From contig NZ_WHUG01000017.1 in assembly GCF_009380215.1 (NCBI RefSeq), forward strand, positions 95,044 to 159,043: DNA of 64,000 nt. The letters run 5' to 3'. Within the stretch, counting starts at the first letter, position 1. Each line of letters opens with the position of its first letter. Made by a program: the position numbers and the translations under genes. This document shows, piece by piece, positions 28,201-35,758 of the stretch. This DNA comes from Rugamonas aquatica. GTDB taxonomy: Bacteria; Pseudomonadota; Gammaproteobacteria; Burkholderiales; Burkholderiaceae_D. The notes beneath the pieces are model-generated. The model did not search any database, was not told where the DNA came from, and saw nothing but the letters and a program-made list of their open reading frames with translations.

Positions 28201-30982
28201 GCCAGGCGCTGCGCAGGATGGCGTCGAGACTGAACCAGGCTTCGTACGGCAGGAACACCAGCATCAGGATCGCATGCGAGAACTGCAGGCCGCTGCGGCG
28301 CAGCGAGGCGCGCAGGTGCTGGCTCCACAAGGTGTCTTCCGGACGGCGGCACAGGTCGTGCAGGGTGCTGACCAGCGACGGGATGAAGATCACGGCCAGC
28401 ACGGCGCCGGTCCACAGCCACGGATCGGGCAACCAGCGCCAGGCGGTGATCAGCGACAGCACCAGCGCCGGCGCGGTCAGGCTGCGGCGCAGATTGTCGA
28501 ACAGCTTCCAGCGCGATAGCAGCGACAGCGGATTGCGCTCGCGCTTGCGGTTGGCGCCGGGCACGCGGCCGAACACCCACGAGGCCAGTTGCCAGTCGCC
28601 GCGTATCCAGCGCTGGCGGCGGCTGACGTCGTCGGCGTAGCGGGCCGGATAGGCTTCGTACAATTGGGCGTCGCTCAGCAGGCCGGCGCGCAGGTAGCAG
28701 CCTTCCAGCAGGTCGTGGCTGAGGATGCGGTTTTCCGGCAGACGATGTCCCAGCACCTGCTCGAACACGTCGACATCGTAGATGCCCTTGCCGATGAAGG
28801 AGCCTTCGAAGAACACGTCCTGGTAGACGTCGGACACGGTGCGGGTGTAGGGGTCGATGCCCGGTTCGCCGCCGCACAGCTTTTCGTAGCGCGAGGCGTT
28901 TTCGCTCGGCAGGCTGACCGTCACGCGCGGCTGCAGGATGCCGTAGCCTTCCACCACGCGGCCGCGCGCGGTGTCGATGCGCGGCTGGTTCAGCGGATGC
29001 TGCATGGTGGCGATGAACTGCGCCGCGGCGTCGCGCGGCAGCTGGGTGTCGGTGTCCAGCGTGATGACGTACTTGATGCTTTCCAGTTCGTGCGTTTCGC
29101 CCACCACCAAACTGAATTGGTCGCGCGCGCCGCCGCGCAGGAAGCGGTTCAGGGCTTGCAGCTTGCCGCGCTTGCGTTCATAGCCCATCCACACGCCTTC
29201 GTGCGGGTTCCACTGGCGCGGGCGATGCAGCAGCAGGAAGGGCGAAGCCGGTTCGCCGTTCGGATGGGTGGCGTACTTGCGGTTCAAATGACCAACGCAG
29301 CGCTGCATCTGTTCGACCAGCGCGGCATCGGCCGGCAGGGTTTCGGAGGCGGCGTCGGCGAAGTCCGTCAACAGGCAGAACACCAGGTTGGGATCGCGGT
29401 TGGCGAGGAAGCGCACCTCCAGCTGCTCGCACAGTTCGGCGATGTTTTCCTTGCTGTAGACCAGCGTCGGTACCACCACCACGGTGCGGGCGTCGGCCGG
29501 CACGCCGTCCTTGAAGTCCATGCGCGGCAGCGGGTTGGGACGCGTCACCAGCGTGGCGACCCAGTTGACCAGGCTCAGCGCCAGCTGGCTGCTGCCCAGC
29601 AGCGCCAGCACGCCCAGCATGACGATCACGCCGCCACTGACGCCGTCGTGCGCGGCGCGCTCCAGCAGCATCGCAGTCGACACCAACGCGATGGCGGCGA
29701 TGGCGCCCAGGTAGGACGTCAGCGGCGAAGCGCGCGAGGTCTGCTGCAGGGCTTCCAGCCATGGCCGGCGCATGCCGGTCTGTTTTTCCAGCGCGGCCAG
29801 GCCGCCGCCGATCAGGTAGAAGCCCACGTGGCCATGGCGCGCATCGCCGCCTTCGTAGTGCGCCTGCGCCAGCTGCAAGGCTTGCTGCGCCACTTCGATT
29901 TCCGAGTAGCGCGAGCGCTTGGCGATCTTCTCGATCGCGTGGCGGTACTGGTCGCGCGTGGCGAACTCCATGCGGCCGTAGATGGCGGCGGGATCCTGGC
30001 GCAAGGTCTGCTCGACCACGCTCATGGTTTCGACGAACTCCTGCCAGTCCATGGTGCCGAGGAAGCGCAGGCTGCCGATGCTGTTGGCGATGGAGACCTG
30101 CTCGGCCGCCTGCTGCTGGATCTCGGCCTGGATCTGCTGCTCGATGGTCTGGCCCGATTCGGCCAGGCGGTGCGTGATCCACGACAGCGCCAGCGTCAGC
30201 GCCGGGCTTTGTCCCTGCAGGCGCCGCGCCAGTTCGGCCACGAAGGCGCTGGTGACGGGCGGATTGGAACGGGCCATGTCGGCCACCATCAAAATCAGGC
30301 CGCTGGGATTTTTCTCGGCGACCTCGGTCATCTGGTCGGCCCAGGTGTTGGCCAGGTCGCGGTGGATGCGGTTGTCGGCCACGCGCGCGGCCACGCGGCG
30401 CAGGTTTTCGATCAGCGCCAGGCGCAGCATGATGGGGATGGCCCACAGCTCGCCCAGCGTGAGGCTGGCCACTTCCTGGTAGGCGTCGACGAAGCGGCAC
30501 AGCGATTCGGGATCGACGCGGCCGTCGCCGTGGGCGATGATTTCCAGCGCGATCTTGTAGACGCGCGGCGTGCCCTCCGGCGCGCCCTTGCCCAGGCGCG
30601 GCAATTGCTTGCTGTAGTTCTTGGGCAGGTGGCGGCGGGCGATGCGGATCTGCTCTTCGATCAGGTAGAAATTGTCCAGCAGCCATTCGGAGGCGGGCGT
30701 GATCTGGCGGCCGGCCTTGGCGGCGGCGGTGAGCTCGTCGCAGGTGGAATCGATGACGGCGGCGTTTTCCGCCAGCCGTGCCAGCAGGCGGTCACGGCCG
30801 CCGCGCTTGCTCAGTTCGTGATGCGTGGCCAGCGTCTTGCCGTGCGCCGCCATCTGGGCGGCACTGAAAAGTTCGGCGCGTAACGGCAGGTCTTCGTCGT
30901 CCTCGCCGGACAACAGGGTGCCGGCGGGAGCTTCGCGAAAACCCAGCGTCATCGCGGGCAGGAGGGGGGCGGACTGTTTCAA
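22283..30982 (-). CDS. ndvB: Cyclic beta-1,2-glucan synthase (NdvB/ChvB type)
   Basis: A 2,899-residue inner-membrane enzyme that builds and cyclises beta-1,2-glucan, an osmoregulated periplasmic glucan. Layout: N-terminal region (1-420), membrane helices (about 430-480), GT84 glycosyltransferase with ALDTDT-type Asp643-x-Asp645 and the QRWIRGDW motif (about 830), more membrane helices (about 860-1020), a middle cyclisation domain (about 1060-1550; GH189 in recent work, from memory), two supersandwich domains and a C-terminal GH94 phosphorylase-like domain with CDWNDGMD (Asp2582). Length matches known NdvB (about 2,800-2,900). The start is TTG at 30982, with GAGG six bases upstream; the next ATG is ten codons in. 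It appears monocistronic. Confidence 0.95.
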   Translation of the reverse strand: MKQSAPLLPAMTLGFREAPAGTLLSGEDDEDLPLRAELFSAAQMAAHGKTLATHHELSKRGGRDRLLARLAENAAVIDSTCDELTAAAKAGRQITPASEWLLDNFYLIEEQIRIARRHLPKNYSKQLPRLGKGAPEGTPRVYKIALEIIAHGDGRVDPESLCRFVDAYQEVASLTLGELWAIPIMLRLALIENLRRVAARVADNRIHRDLANTWADQMTEVAEKNPSGLILMVADMARSNPPVTSAFVAELARRLQGQSPALTLALSWITHRLAESGQTIEQQIQAEIQQQAAEQVSIANSIGSLRFLGTMDWQEFVETMSVVEQTLRQDPAAIYGRMEFATRDQYRHAIEKIAKRSRYSEIEVAQQALQLAQAHYEGGDARHGHVGFYLIGGGLAALEKQTGMRRPWLEALQQTSRASPLTSYLGAIAAIALVSTAMLLERAAHDGVSGGVIVMLGVLALLGSSQLALSLVNWVATLVTRPNPLPRMDFKDGVPADARTVVVVPTLVYSKENIAELCEQLEVRFLANRDPNLVFCLLTDFADAASETLPADAALVEQMQRCVGHLNRKYATHPNGEPASPFLLLHRPRQWNPHEGVWMGYERKRGKLQALNRFLRGGARDQFSLVVGETHELESIKYVITLDTDTQLPRDAAAQFIATMQHPLNQPRIDTARGRVVEGYGILQPRVTVSLPSENASRYEKLCGGEPGIDPYTRTVSDVYQDVFFEGSFIGKGIYDVDVFEQVLGHRLPENRILSHDLLEGCYLRAGLLSDAQLYEAYPARYADDVSRRQRWIRGDWQLASWVFGRVPGANRKRERNPLSLLSRWKLFDNLRRSLTAPALVLSLITAWRWLPDPWLWTGAVLAVIFIPSLVSTLHDLCRRPEDTLWSQHLRASLRRSGLQFSHAILMLVFLPYEAWFSLDAILRSAWRMLVSHKHLLEWRASALARTDGVWRTMWCSPALALFVGGALLGWRPASLAPAALFLLAWLVAPAVAQWISRPIERRQAKLTPDQQQFLHLLARRTWAYFDRYVGPEDNWLPPDNMQEHPAHVVAHRTSPTNIGMALLANLSASDFGYISIGQMMQRTAATLSTMDQLERHQGHFYNWYDTQTLKPLHPIYISTVDSGNLAGHLLTLQAGLTGLYDQPVLGPQTVDGIVATCRVLQESLGGAAMASAPTADAPDAAGLRELNALLAALTPAPESGNLQQLHAWLTRVAAAAAGLPATDAHGEAAMWAASLAQQCQAALDELALLTPWVDLPADAVFDTSLTRVPTLRELAAMIDSASTVLANDLAPAERDRQLLLAGLCAQGAAAAHERMRELSELARRCGAYAQMEYGFLYNTTTNLLAIGYNVTERRLDASYYDLLASEVRLASFVAIAQGQLPQEHWFALGRQLCIVAGKPVLLSWSGSMFEYLMPLLVMPNYPSTLLDQTYNAVIDAQIDYGKRRSVPWGISESGYNTVDASLNYQYRAFGVPGLGLKRGLADDLVIAPYATMLGLMVQPEAACLNLQKMAGMGYMGRYGFFEAVDYTASRLPRGQSAAVIRSFMVHHQGMGLLALSYLLHDRPMQRRFESDPLLQSTLLVLQERSPQAGAFYSNTTEMAAVRSTAPEQAMPMRVLTQHSTPVPETQLLSNGRYHVMVTNGGGSYSRWKDLAVTRWREDSTRDNWGNFCYVRDMDDGQFWSTTYQPALVEPRKHEVIFSEGRAEFRRSDRNIDLYTEIVVSPEDDIELRRTRITNKSDRERTIEVTSFAEVVMAPAAADASHPAFSKLFVQTEILRDENAILCTRRPRGQADAMPWLMHSMMVHDAAVAGVSFETDRSRFIGRGNTAAAPQAMLSDEALSGAEGSVLDPVVAIRYTITLKPDQTAIVDIVTGMTEQRDAALHLIDKYQDRHLADRVFELAWTHSQVVLRQLNASEADAQLYGRLANSVIYPNAALRADAATLIKNQRGQSGLWAYAISGDLPIVLLQIKDPANIELARQMVQAHAYWRLKGLVVDLVIWYEDQSGYRQLLHEQIMGLIASGIDAQAIDRPGGIFVRLADQIANEDRILLQSVARAILSDSRGTLAEQIKRPGPPAMRMPPLLADNRSDYADAVPPPAPARELMLENGIGGFTPDGREYVITTSAAQRTPAPWSNVLANPQFGSVISESGQAYTWHENAHEFRLTPWHNDPVSDASGEAFYLRDEQSGQFWSPTALPARGNGSYVTRHGFGYSVFEHSEAGIATEMTTFVAIDAPIKYTVLKVRNDSLVARRLSATGYVEWVLGDMRSKSGMHIVTEADPVSGALFAKNAYNTEFTGRVAFFNCDATLRSVTADRSEFLGRNGSLASPVAMRRSRLSGKTGAGLDACAAIQVPFDLLPGQEREIVFVLGVAGRRNADASSLVQKHRSAGAAHEALAAVHAHWDQTLGAVRIDTPEPQLDLLANGWLMYQTIACRMWARSGYYQSGGAFGFRDQLQDAMATIHTQPQLLRDQLLLCAAHQFLEGDVQHWWHPPSDRGVRTHCSDDYLWLPLGAWRYVIATGDVGVLAESAPYLEGRAVKPEEDSYYDLPGRSSQSGTLYEHCVRAIRNGLRFGVHGLPLIGSCDWNDGMDKVGEHGKGESVWLAFFLCEVLQRFAEVADLMQDADFATECRSEARKLAASVEQNAWDGEWYRRAYFDDGTPLGSHTNEECQIDSISQSWGVLSGAADPVRVRGAMEQVNQRLVRRDSGIIQLLDPPFDKAGPNPGYIRGYVPGVRENGGQYTHAAIWTAMAFARLGETERAWELARMINPVQHGGTPEGMARYKVEPYVVTADVYAVAPHVGRGGWSWYTGSSGWMYRLILESLLGLTRTATQLTLAPRMPAEWQHFTLTYRYGAASYVIRVTKSSEAVPVMTVDGVRQQGMAIDLHDTASIHKVELFVPA

Positions 30983-31085
30983 CTGATACCTCGCTTTGAT
31001 TCTGCGAATAGGAAATTATGTGCCAAGGAATCCTACGGGGGCGCACGCCTCGCGACTGTGCGGTGACGTACGTACAGAATTTCCA

Positions 31086-31113
31086 CGAAAAAAAAGGCCG
31101 CTTGCGCGGCCTT
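31086..31113 (-). terminator. Intrinsic terminator of the desulfurase fusion gene
   Basis: AAGGCCGC (31094-31101) pairs with GCGGCCTT (31106-31113) around TTGC. Read leftward, the stem is followed by eight U residues. It lies 33 bp downstream of the stop codon of the cysteine desulfurase fusion. Confidence 0.92.
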
Positions 31114-31146
31114 GTAAAGGAAGAAAAAGTTAATACTGTTTAGCAC

Positions 31147-33192
31147 CTATGCAGCCAGCGCCATCGGCGCCAGCGCGAGTCCTCCGCCGAGGCTGTATGC
31201 ATGGTGGTGGCCCAGGCGGCGCAGGCATTGCGCGGCCTTCAGGCTGCGGTTGCCGCTGCGGCAGAAGAACACCAGCGGCACGGATGGGTCCTGCAGCCAG
31301 CTGCTGGCGTGCTCGGCCAGGCGGCTCAGGGGCACGCTGCGGGCGCTGCGGCCGGCGGGGCCGGGGGCGATGGTGGCTGCGAATTCGTACGGCTCGCGCA
31401 CGTCGATCAACTGGGCGTCGGGGTGGGCTTGCAGGAAGGCGTCCAGTGCGGCGCCGTCCAGCTGCAGCGGCAGCCCGGCTTGCGCGGTGGTGGTGGATGG
31501 CTCAGCCATGCCGAGGCAGAACTGGTTGTGCTCGTCGCGAGTCGGACACAGCAGCGTCTGCGCGCAGGTCAGCGGACGCAGCACATCCAGTGCCGGCTGT
31601 GCGCAGAAGGCGAAGCGCACCGACTGCGGCGCCAGGCCTGCGGAACCCAGCAGGTAGTGGCGCGATGCGCCGTCGGCCACGCTGGCCAGGGTGTGCGCGC
31701 CGATCTGTATCGTACCGGCGGCGCTTGACGGCCAGCCGTAGGCATCGGTGGCGGCGTGGACATCGAAGTGGCGGCCCAGCGCCTCGGCCAGTTGCGTGCG
31801 GTCGGCGCCCGGCAGGGTGCTGACGATGGCCTGCACCTGGTAATTCTGGCAGCGCACATAGGATTCAATGCGGCACGTCATGTCCGGCAAGGGATCGATG
31901 ACGATGCAGCTGCGGCTGGCTGCGTCCAGCACCAGCCAGCCGCAGGCGCCCTCCACGCCCAGTTGCAGCAAGCCGTCGTGCGGCACGGCGGTACGCTCGG
32001 ACGGGATCAGGCAGCTGGCGCGCAGCGCGGCGCCGCAGCGTTCGATGCGGCGACAGGCGTCGGCGATGGTGGCTTCGTCGGCCAGCGGACCGAAGGACAT
32101 GCGGATCGCGCCGGCGCTGCGCCACAGCGGCGCCTGCATGGCGTCCAGCACGTAGCTGGGCGCGGCCTTGGCGGCGGAACAGGCGCTGCCGGAGCTGACG
32201 CGCACGTGGGCGGCGTCGAACACATCCATCAGTTCGCGACTGGTCAGGCCGGGCACGGAAAAGTTCAGCGTGGTCGGCAGCGATTTGTCGAAGGGGTGGT
32301 TGAACACCACGCCGGGCAGGGCCGCGCGCAGGCTGTCGGCCAGGCGGGCGCGGAAGCTGGCCAGCTCGTGGTGGCTGCGGAAGGTGCCGCCCTGCTCCAG
32401 CGCGGCCAGCACGGCGCCCAATGCGGCGATGCCGGCCATGTTCTCGGTGCCGGAGCGTTGTCCGCTCTCCTGGCCGCCGCCCATGATCAGCGGCGTGAAC
32501 GGCGCGCCGGCGCGCACGTACAACATGCCCACGCCCTTGGGCGCGTACAGCTTGTGGCCGGAGAACGGCGCGTAGTCGATGCGGGTGGCGGACAGGTTCA
32601 GGTCCAGCTTGCCCAGCGCCTGCACGCAATCGACCAGCCAGTAGGCCTGGCTGCCGGTTTCGGTCAGCAGCGCGGAGATCGCGGCCAGATCGGTGATGAT
32701 GCCGGTTTCATTGTTGGCGGCCATGGTGCACACCAGCGCGGCTTGCGGCGCCAGCGCGCGCAGCTGCGCCAGGTCGTGCGCGCCGTCGTGGTCGACCGGC
32801 AGCTTGTGCAGCGTCAGGTTCAGGCCCAGCAGGCGGTTCCAGTGCGCCAGGCTTTCCGGCACGGCCTTGTGCTCGGTCGCGCCGTAGACCAGCAGGCTGC
32901 CGATGGCTTCGCCACGTTCGCGGCGCTCGCGCAGCGCGACCAGCGCCGACAGCACGGCGGTCTGGATGCCCTCGGTGGCGCCGCTGTTGAACATCAGGCG
33001 GCCGTCGCCGACGCCCAGCAGGCGCAGCGCGCAGGCGCGGGCCTGGTCGAGCACGGCTTTGGCCTTGAGGCCGGTGCCGTGGCTGCTGCTGGGATTGCCG
33101 TAGCGCTGGCCCATGGCGTCGGCCGCGGCGGCGATGGCGGCCGGCAGTACGGCGGTTGTGGCGTTACCATCGAGGTAGATTTCGGTCGTCAT
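31147..33192 (-). CDS. Cysteine desulfurase fused to a degenerate MBL domain and a rhodanese
   Basis: A 681-residue three-part protein. Residues 1-400 are a NifS/IscS-type PLP enzyme: YLDGNATT, ATEHKAV, PLP lysine Lys214 in FSGHKLYAPKG, the QESGQRSGTEN loop and catalytic Cys338 in SSGSACSAAK. Residues about 415-570 follow the metallo-beta-lactamase fold of persulfide dioxygenases (GWLVLDAASRSCIVIDP), but the metal motif THxHxDH reads TLPGADR (459-465), losing all three His. Residues about 580-675 are a rhodanese with Cys644 in FFCRSGNRS. The likely chemistry is sulfur extraction from cysteine and transfer, via the MBL scaffold, to the rhodanese persulfide. It is divergent from an Lrp/AsnC regulator and has its own terminator. 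No iscU or other Fe-S gene is nearby. Confidence 0.9.
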   Translation of the reverse strand: MTTEIYLDGNATTAVLPAAIAAAADAMGQRYGNPSSSHGTGLKAKAVLDQARACALRLLGVGDGRLMFNSGATEGIQTAVLSALVALRERRERGEAIGSLLVYGATEHKAVPESLAHWNRLLGLNLTLHKLPVDHDGAHDLAQLRALAPQAALVCTMAANNETGIITDLAAISALLTETGSQAYWLVDCVQALGKLDLNLSATRIDYAPFSGHKLYAPKGVGMLYVRAGAPFTPLIMGGGQESGQRSGTENMAGIAALGAVLAALEQGGTFRSHHELASFRARLADSLRAALPGVVFNHPFDKSLPTTLNFSVPGLTSRELMDVFDAAHVRVSSGSACSAAKAAPSYVLDAMQAPLWRSAGAIRMSFGPLADEATIADACRRIERCGAALRASCLIPSERTAVPHDGLLQLGVEGACGWLVLDAASRSCIVIDPLPDMTCRIESYVRCQNYQVQAIVSTLPGADRTQLAEALGRHFDVHAATDAYGWPSSAAGTIQIGAHTLASVADGASRHYLLGSAGLAPQSVRFAFCAQPALDVLRPLTCAQTLLCPTRDEHNQFCLGMAEPSTTTAQAGLPLQLDGAALDAFLQAHPDAQLIDVREPYEFAATIAPGPAGRSARSVPLSRLAEHASSWLQDPSVPLVFFCRSGNRSLKAAQCLRRLGHHHAYSLGGGLALAPMALAA

Positions 33193-33198
33193 GAGTTT

Positions 33199-33228
33199 GC
33201 TTGTATCGCTGCTTGTATCGTTGATACG
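33199..33228. promoter_or_regulatory. Repeated half-sites between desulfurase fusion and Lrp-type regulator
   Basis: GCTTGTATCG occurs twice (33199-33208 and 33211-33220), 12 bp apart, and is followed by TTGATACG (33221-33228), whose GATAC is the inverse of GTATC. The cluster begins only six bases upstream of the desulfurase ATG. This looks like an operator array for the divergently encoded Lrp/AsnC regulator. The repeats are observed; the binding is inferred. Confidence 0.5.
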
Positions 33229-33324
33229 TATAGCTTACTCAGTCGAGGCGAAACATATGTACTAAAATACTCTTGTCACGGACAACTTGTAGCATGTTCA
33301 TGCCGAATTCAAGGAAAACAGAGA

Positions 33325-33801
33325 ATGAATGAACTAGATCGCTACGACTATGCAATTTTGTCAGCATTGCAGGGCGACGGCACGCTGTCGATCGCCCAGC
33401 TCAGCGAGCGGGTCGGGTTGTCCACCACGCCATGCTGGAAGCGGGTGCGGCGGCTGGAGGAGGAGGGCTATATCGAGAGCCGCGTGGCCATCGTCAACCG
33501 CCGCAAGGTGGGCTTGCCGGTGACGGTGTTCGTCAGCGTGCGCACCAGCCAGCACGATGACAAATGGCTGGCGCGCTTTGCCGCCGCCGTCATCGCCTTG
33601 CCGGAAGTGCTGGAGTTTCACCGCATGAGCGGCGACATCGATTACCTGCTGAAAGTGGTGACGAGCGATATCGAAGGATATGACCGCTTTTACAAGAAGT
33701 TAATCAAGGTTGCGCAGCTGACCGGGGTGTCGTCGGCGTTTTCGATGGAACAGATCAAGATCACCACGGCCCTGCCGCTGGAGCTGGTTTCGCACCAATG
33801 A
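33325..33801 (+). CDS. Lrp/AsnC-family transcriptional regulator
   Basis: A 158-residue regulator with an N-terminal winged HTH (about 3-60; DRYDYAILSALQGDGTLSIAQLSERVGLS) and a C-terminal RAM/ligand-binding domain (about 65-150; GDIDYLLKVVTSDIEGYDRFY). Length and layout match DecR/BkdR-like members. AAGGA lies nine bases before the ATG at 33325. Since it is divergent from the cysteine desulfurase fusion and separated from it by repeated half-sites, it probably senses an amino acid, plausibly cysteine as E. coli DecR does, and controls that gene. The ligand is inference. Confidence 0.93.
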   Translation: MNELDRYDYAILSALQGDGTLSIAQLSERVGLSTTPCWKRVRRLEEEGYIESRVAIVNRRKVGLPVTVFVSVRTSQHDDKWLARFAAAVIALPEVLEFHRMSGDIDYLLKVVTSDIEGYDRFYKKLIKVAQLTGVSSAFSMEQIKITTALPLELVSHQ

Positions 33802-33863
33802 AGTGCAGAGGCGGGCTGGGCGTGGGATAATATTTGTCCCATATCAAATACTTGATTAAGCCT

Positions 33864-35036
33864 ATGCGTGCTTTCCTCGACCGCTGGCTGCCCAGCCCCA
33901 TCACCGCCGGCCGCCGCGAACAAGTGCGCGCCGCCGCCGGCGCCCTGCTCGGCCTGTTCATCACCGCCCTGCTCAGCCACCTGCTGCTGGCCCCCGTCGG
34001 CACGGCGATTTTCATGGTGGCCCCGATCGGCGCTTCCGCCGTGCTGCTGTTCGCGCTGCCGGCCAGTCCGCTGGCCCAGCCCTGGTCGGCCATCGGCGGC
34101 AATGTCGTCAGCGGGCTGGTCGGCGTGGCCTGCGTGCAATTGCTGGGCGACACGCTGTCGCTGCCGCTGCTGGGCGCGCTGGCCACCGGGCTGGCGATCG
34201 CCGCCATGTTCGCGCTGCGCTGCCTGCATCCGCCCGGCGGCGCGGTGGCGCTGACCACGGTGATCGGCGGCCCCGCCGTGCACGCGGCCGGCTTCGATTT
34301 CGTCATGCTGACGGTGCTGGCCGACACGGTGGTGCTGGTGGTCGTGGCCATGCTCTACAACAAGCTGACCGGGCGCCGCTATCCCCACGCGCAGCAAAGC
34401 GCGCAGCCGCATCCGCACGCCACCGCCGACGCGGTGCCGACGGTGCGGCTGGGCTTCAAGCCGGAAGACCTGGACGCCGTGCTGAAGCAGTACAACCAGG
34501 TGCTGGACATCAGCCGCGACGATCTGGAATCGCTGTTCATGCAGACCGAGCAGCGCGCCTACCAGCGCCGCTTCGGCATCATCAGCTGCGCCGACATCAT
34601 GTCGCGCGATGTCGTCAGCGCCGAGTTCGGCACCAGCCTGGAACAGGCCTGGCAACAGATGCGCACGCACCGCGTGGCGGCGCTGCCGGTGCTCAACCGC
34701 GCGCGGCGGGTGATCGGCATCGTCACCCAGACGGATTTCCTGGAACACGGCGGCTTGGACGATTACCGCGGCATCCGCAATCAACTGCAGCGATTTCTGC
34801 GCAAAAGCGGCGTAACCCACACGGAAAAAGCCGAGGTGGTCGGCCAGATCATGAGCCAGCACCCGACCACGGCACAGCTCGATACGCCCATCGTCGACCT
34901 GGTGCCGCTGATGGCCGACTCCGGCTTCCACCACATTCCCATCGTCGACGCGGAGCAGCGCTTCGCCGGCATCGTCACGCAATCGGACCTGGTGGCGGCG
35001 CTGTACGAAAGCCGCTTCGCCGAAGCGGCGGCCTGA
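33864..35036 (+). CDS. HPP-family membrane protein with two CBS domains
   Basis: A 390-residue protein. The first 170 residues form four membrane helices of the HPP family, including the name-giving LHPPGGA motif at about 124-130; HPP proteins have been linked to nitrite transport in plastids and cyanobacteria. A His-rich linker (PHAQQSAQPHPHA) leads to two CBS domains (about 240-380; IMSRDVVSAEFGTS and IMSQHPTTAQLDTP), which usually bind adenine nucleotides and gate the attached domain. The frame opens at 33834, but the ATG at 33864 begins the usual N-terminus. It follows the Lrp gene by 62 bp, possibly with its own promoter. Substrate unknown. Confidence 0.9.
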   Translation: MRAFLDRWLPSPITAGRREQVRAAAGALLGLFITALLSHLLLAPVGTAIFMVAPIGASAVLLFALPASPLAQPWSAIGGNVVSGLVGVACVQLLGDTLSLPLLGALATGLAIAAMFALRCLHPPGGAVALTTVIGGPAVHAAGFDFVMLTVLADTVVLVVVAMLYNKLTGRRYPHAQQSAQPHPHATADAVPTVRLGFKPEDLDAVLKQYNQVLDISRDDLESLFMQTEQRAYQRRFGIISCADIMSRDVVSAEFGTSLEQAWQQMRTHRVAALPVLNRARRVIGIVTQTDFLEHGGLDDYRGIRNQLQRFLRKSGVTHTEKAEVVGQIMSQHPTTAQLDTPIVDLVPLMADSGFHHIPIVDAEQRFAGIVTQSDLVAALYESRFAEAAA

Positions 35037-35040
35037 ATAA

Positions 35041-35068
35041 AAAAGGCCGCTCCCCGAAGGCAGCGGCC
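35041..35068 (-). terminator. Intrinsic terminator of the PEP-CTERM gene
   Basis: GGCCGCT (35045-35051) pairs with AGCGGCC (35062-35068). Leftward, the stem is followed by a U6-7 tract from the A run after the HPP stop codon. It serves the leftward PEP-CTERM gene and may also slow transcripts from the HPP gene. Confidence 0.88.
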
Positions 35069-35095
35069 AGTCGTTACTGCTTTGTTATTCTGTTG

Positions 35096-35758
35096 TTACC
35101 TGGCGGCCTTGCGGCGGCGGGCGATGGCGCCCACCAGGCCCAGGCCGGCCAGCAGCATGGCGTAGGTTTCCGGTTCCGGCACGGCGGCGATCGACGCGGC
35201 GCCGACGGTGGCGCCGTAGTAATACTCGTAGTTCGGCGTGACGAAGGTGATGTCGGTATAAGTGCCGGTAAACTTCAGCAGGCCGTTGCCTTCCTCGCCG
35301 CTGATGGTCAATGGGCCGGTCTGGGTCAGCGTGCCGCCGTTCCAGTGTCCGCCGCCCTGGCTGAGGATGGTGATCGCGCCGCCCTGGAATGCGAAGGTCA
35401 CCGGCACGCCGTTCTGGCCCACGCTGAACAGCTCGATGTAGGGATTGACCACGGCTTTGTCGAAATGGAAGCTGTTGACGGTGGCATAGCCGCCCGACAT
35501 CAGGATGGTGCCGTTGGTGCCCGGCGTGTTGGTCACTTCGGCGCTGGTGAACGACGAAGGCACGTCGTAGATGTAGGCGTTGTAGTCGACGCCGATGGTG
35601 TCGCCGGAGTAGCTGACGTTGACGGTCTGGGCGTTCTGGGTCAGCGTGCCGCTGTTGCCATTGCTCCAGGCGGTCCAGCTGACGGTCGGTACGGCCGCAA
35701 ACGCGGCCAGCGGTGCGGCCAGGGCCAGCGCCAATGCGGCTTTCATTACTTTTTTCAT
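35096..35758 (-). CDS. PEP-CTERM sorting-domain protein
   Basis: A 220-residue exported protein with signal peptide (about 1-22, ending AAFA), a Ser/Thr/Asn/Gly-rich beta-type mature domain, and a textbook PEP-CTERM tail: VPEPETYAM, hydrophobic LLAGLGLVGAIA, then RRRKAAR. Such tails are recognised by exosortase EpsH-type enzymes in biofilm- and exopolysaccharide-forming betaproteobacteria. The frame extends upstream to 35809, but the ATG at 35758 begins the signal peptide. There is no exosortase gene in the window. Mature function unknown. Confidence 0.93.
   Translation of the reverse strand: MKKVMKAALALALAAPLAAFAAVPTVSWTAWSNGNSGTLTQNAQTVNVSYSGDTIGVDYNAYIYDVPSSFTSAEVTNTPGTNGTILMSGGYATVNSFHFDKAVVNPYIELFSVGQNGVPVTFAFQGGAITILSQGGGHWNGGTLTQTGPLTISGEEGNGLLKFTGTYTDITFVTPNYEYYYGATVGAASIAAVPEPETYAMLLAGLGLVGAIARRRKAAR

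Noticed and set aside
22994..28519. An 1,841-codon open frame antisense to the glucan synthase
   Set aside because: Same shadow effect; the minus-strand frame has all motifs of a known enzyme family over its whole length.
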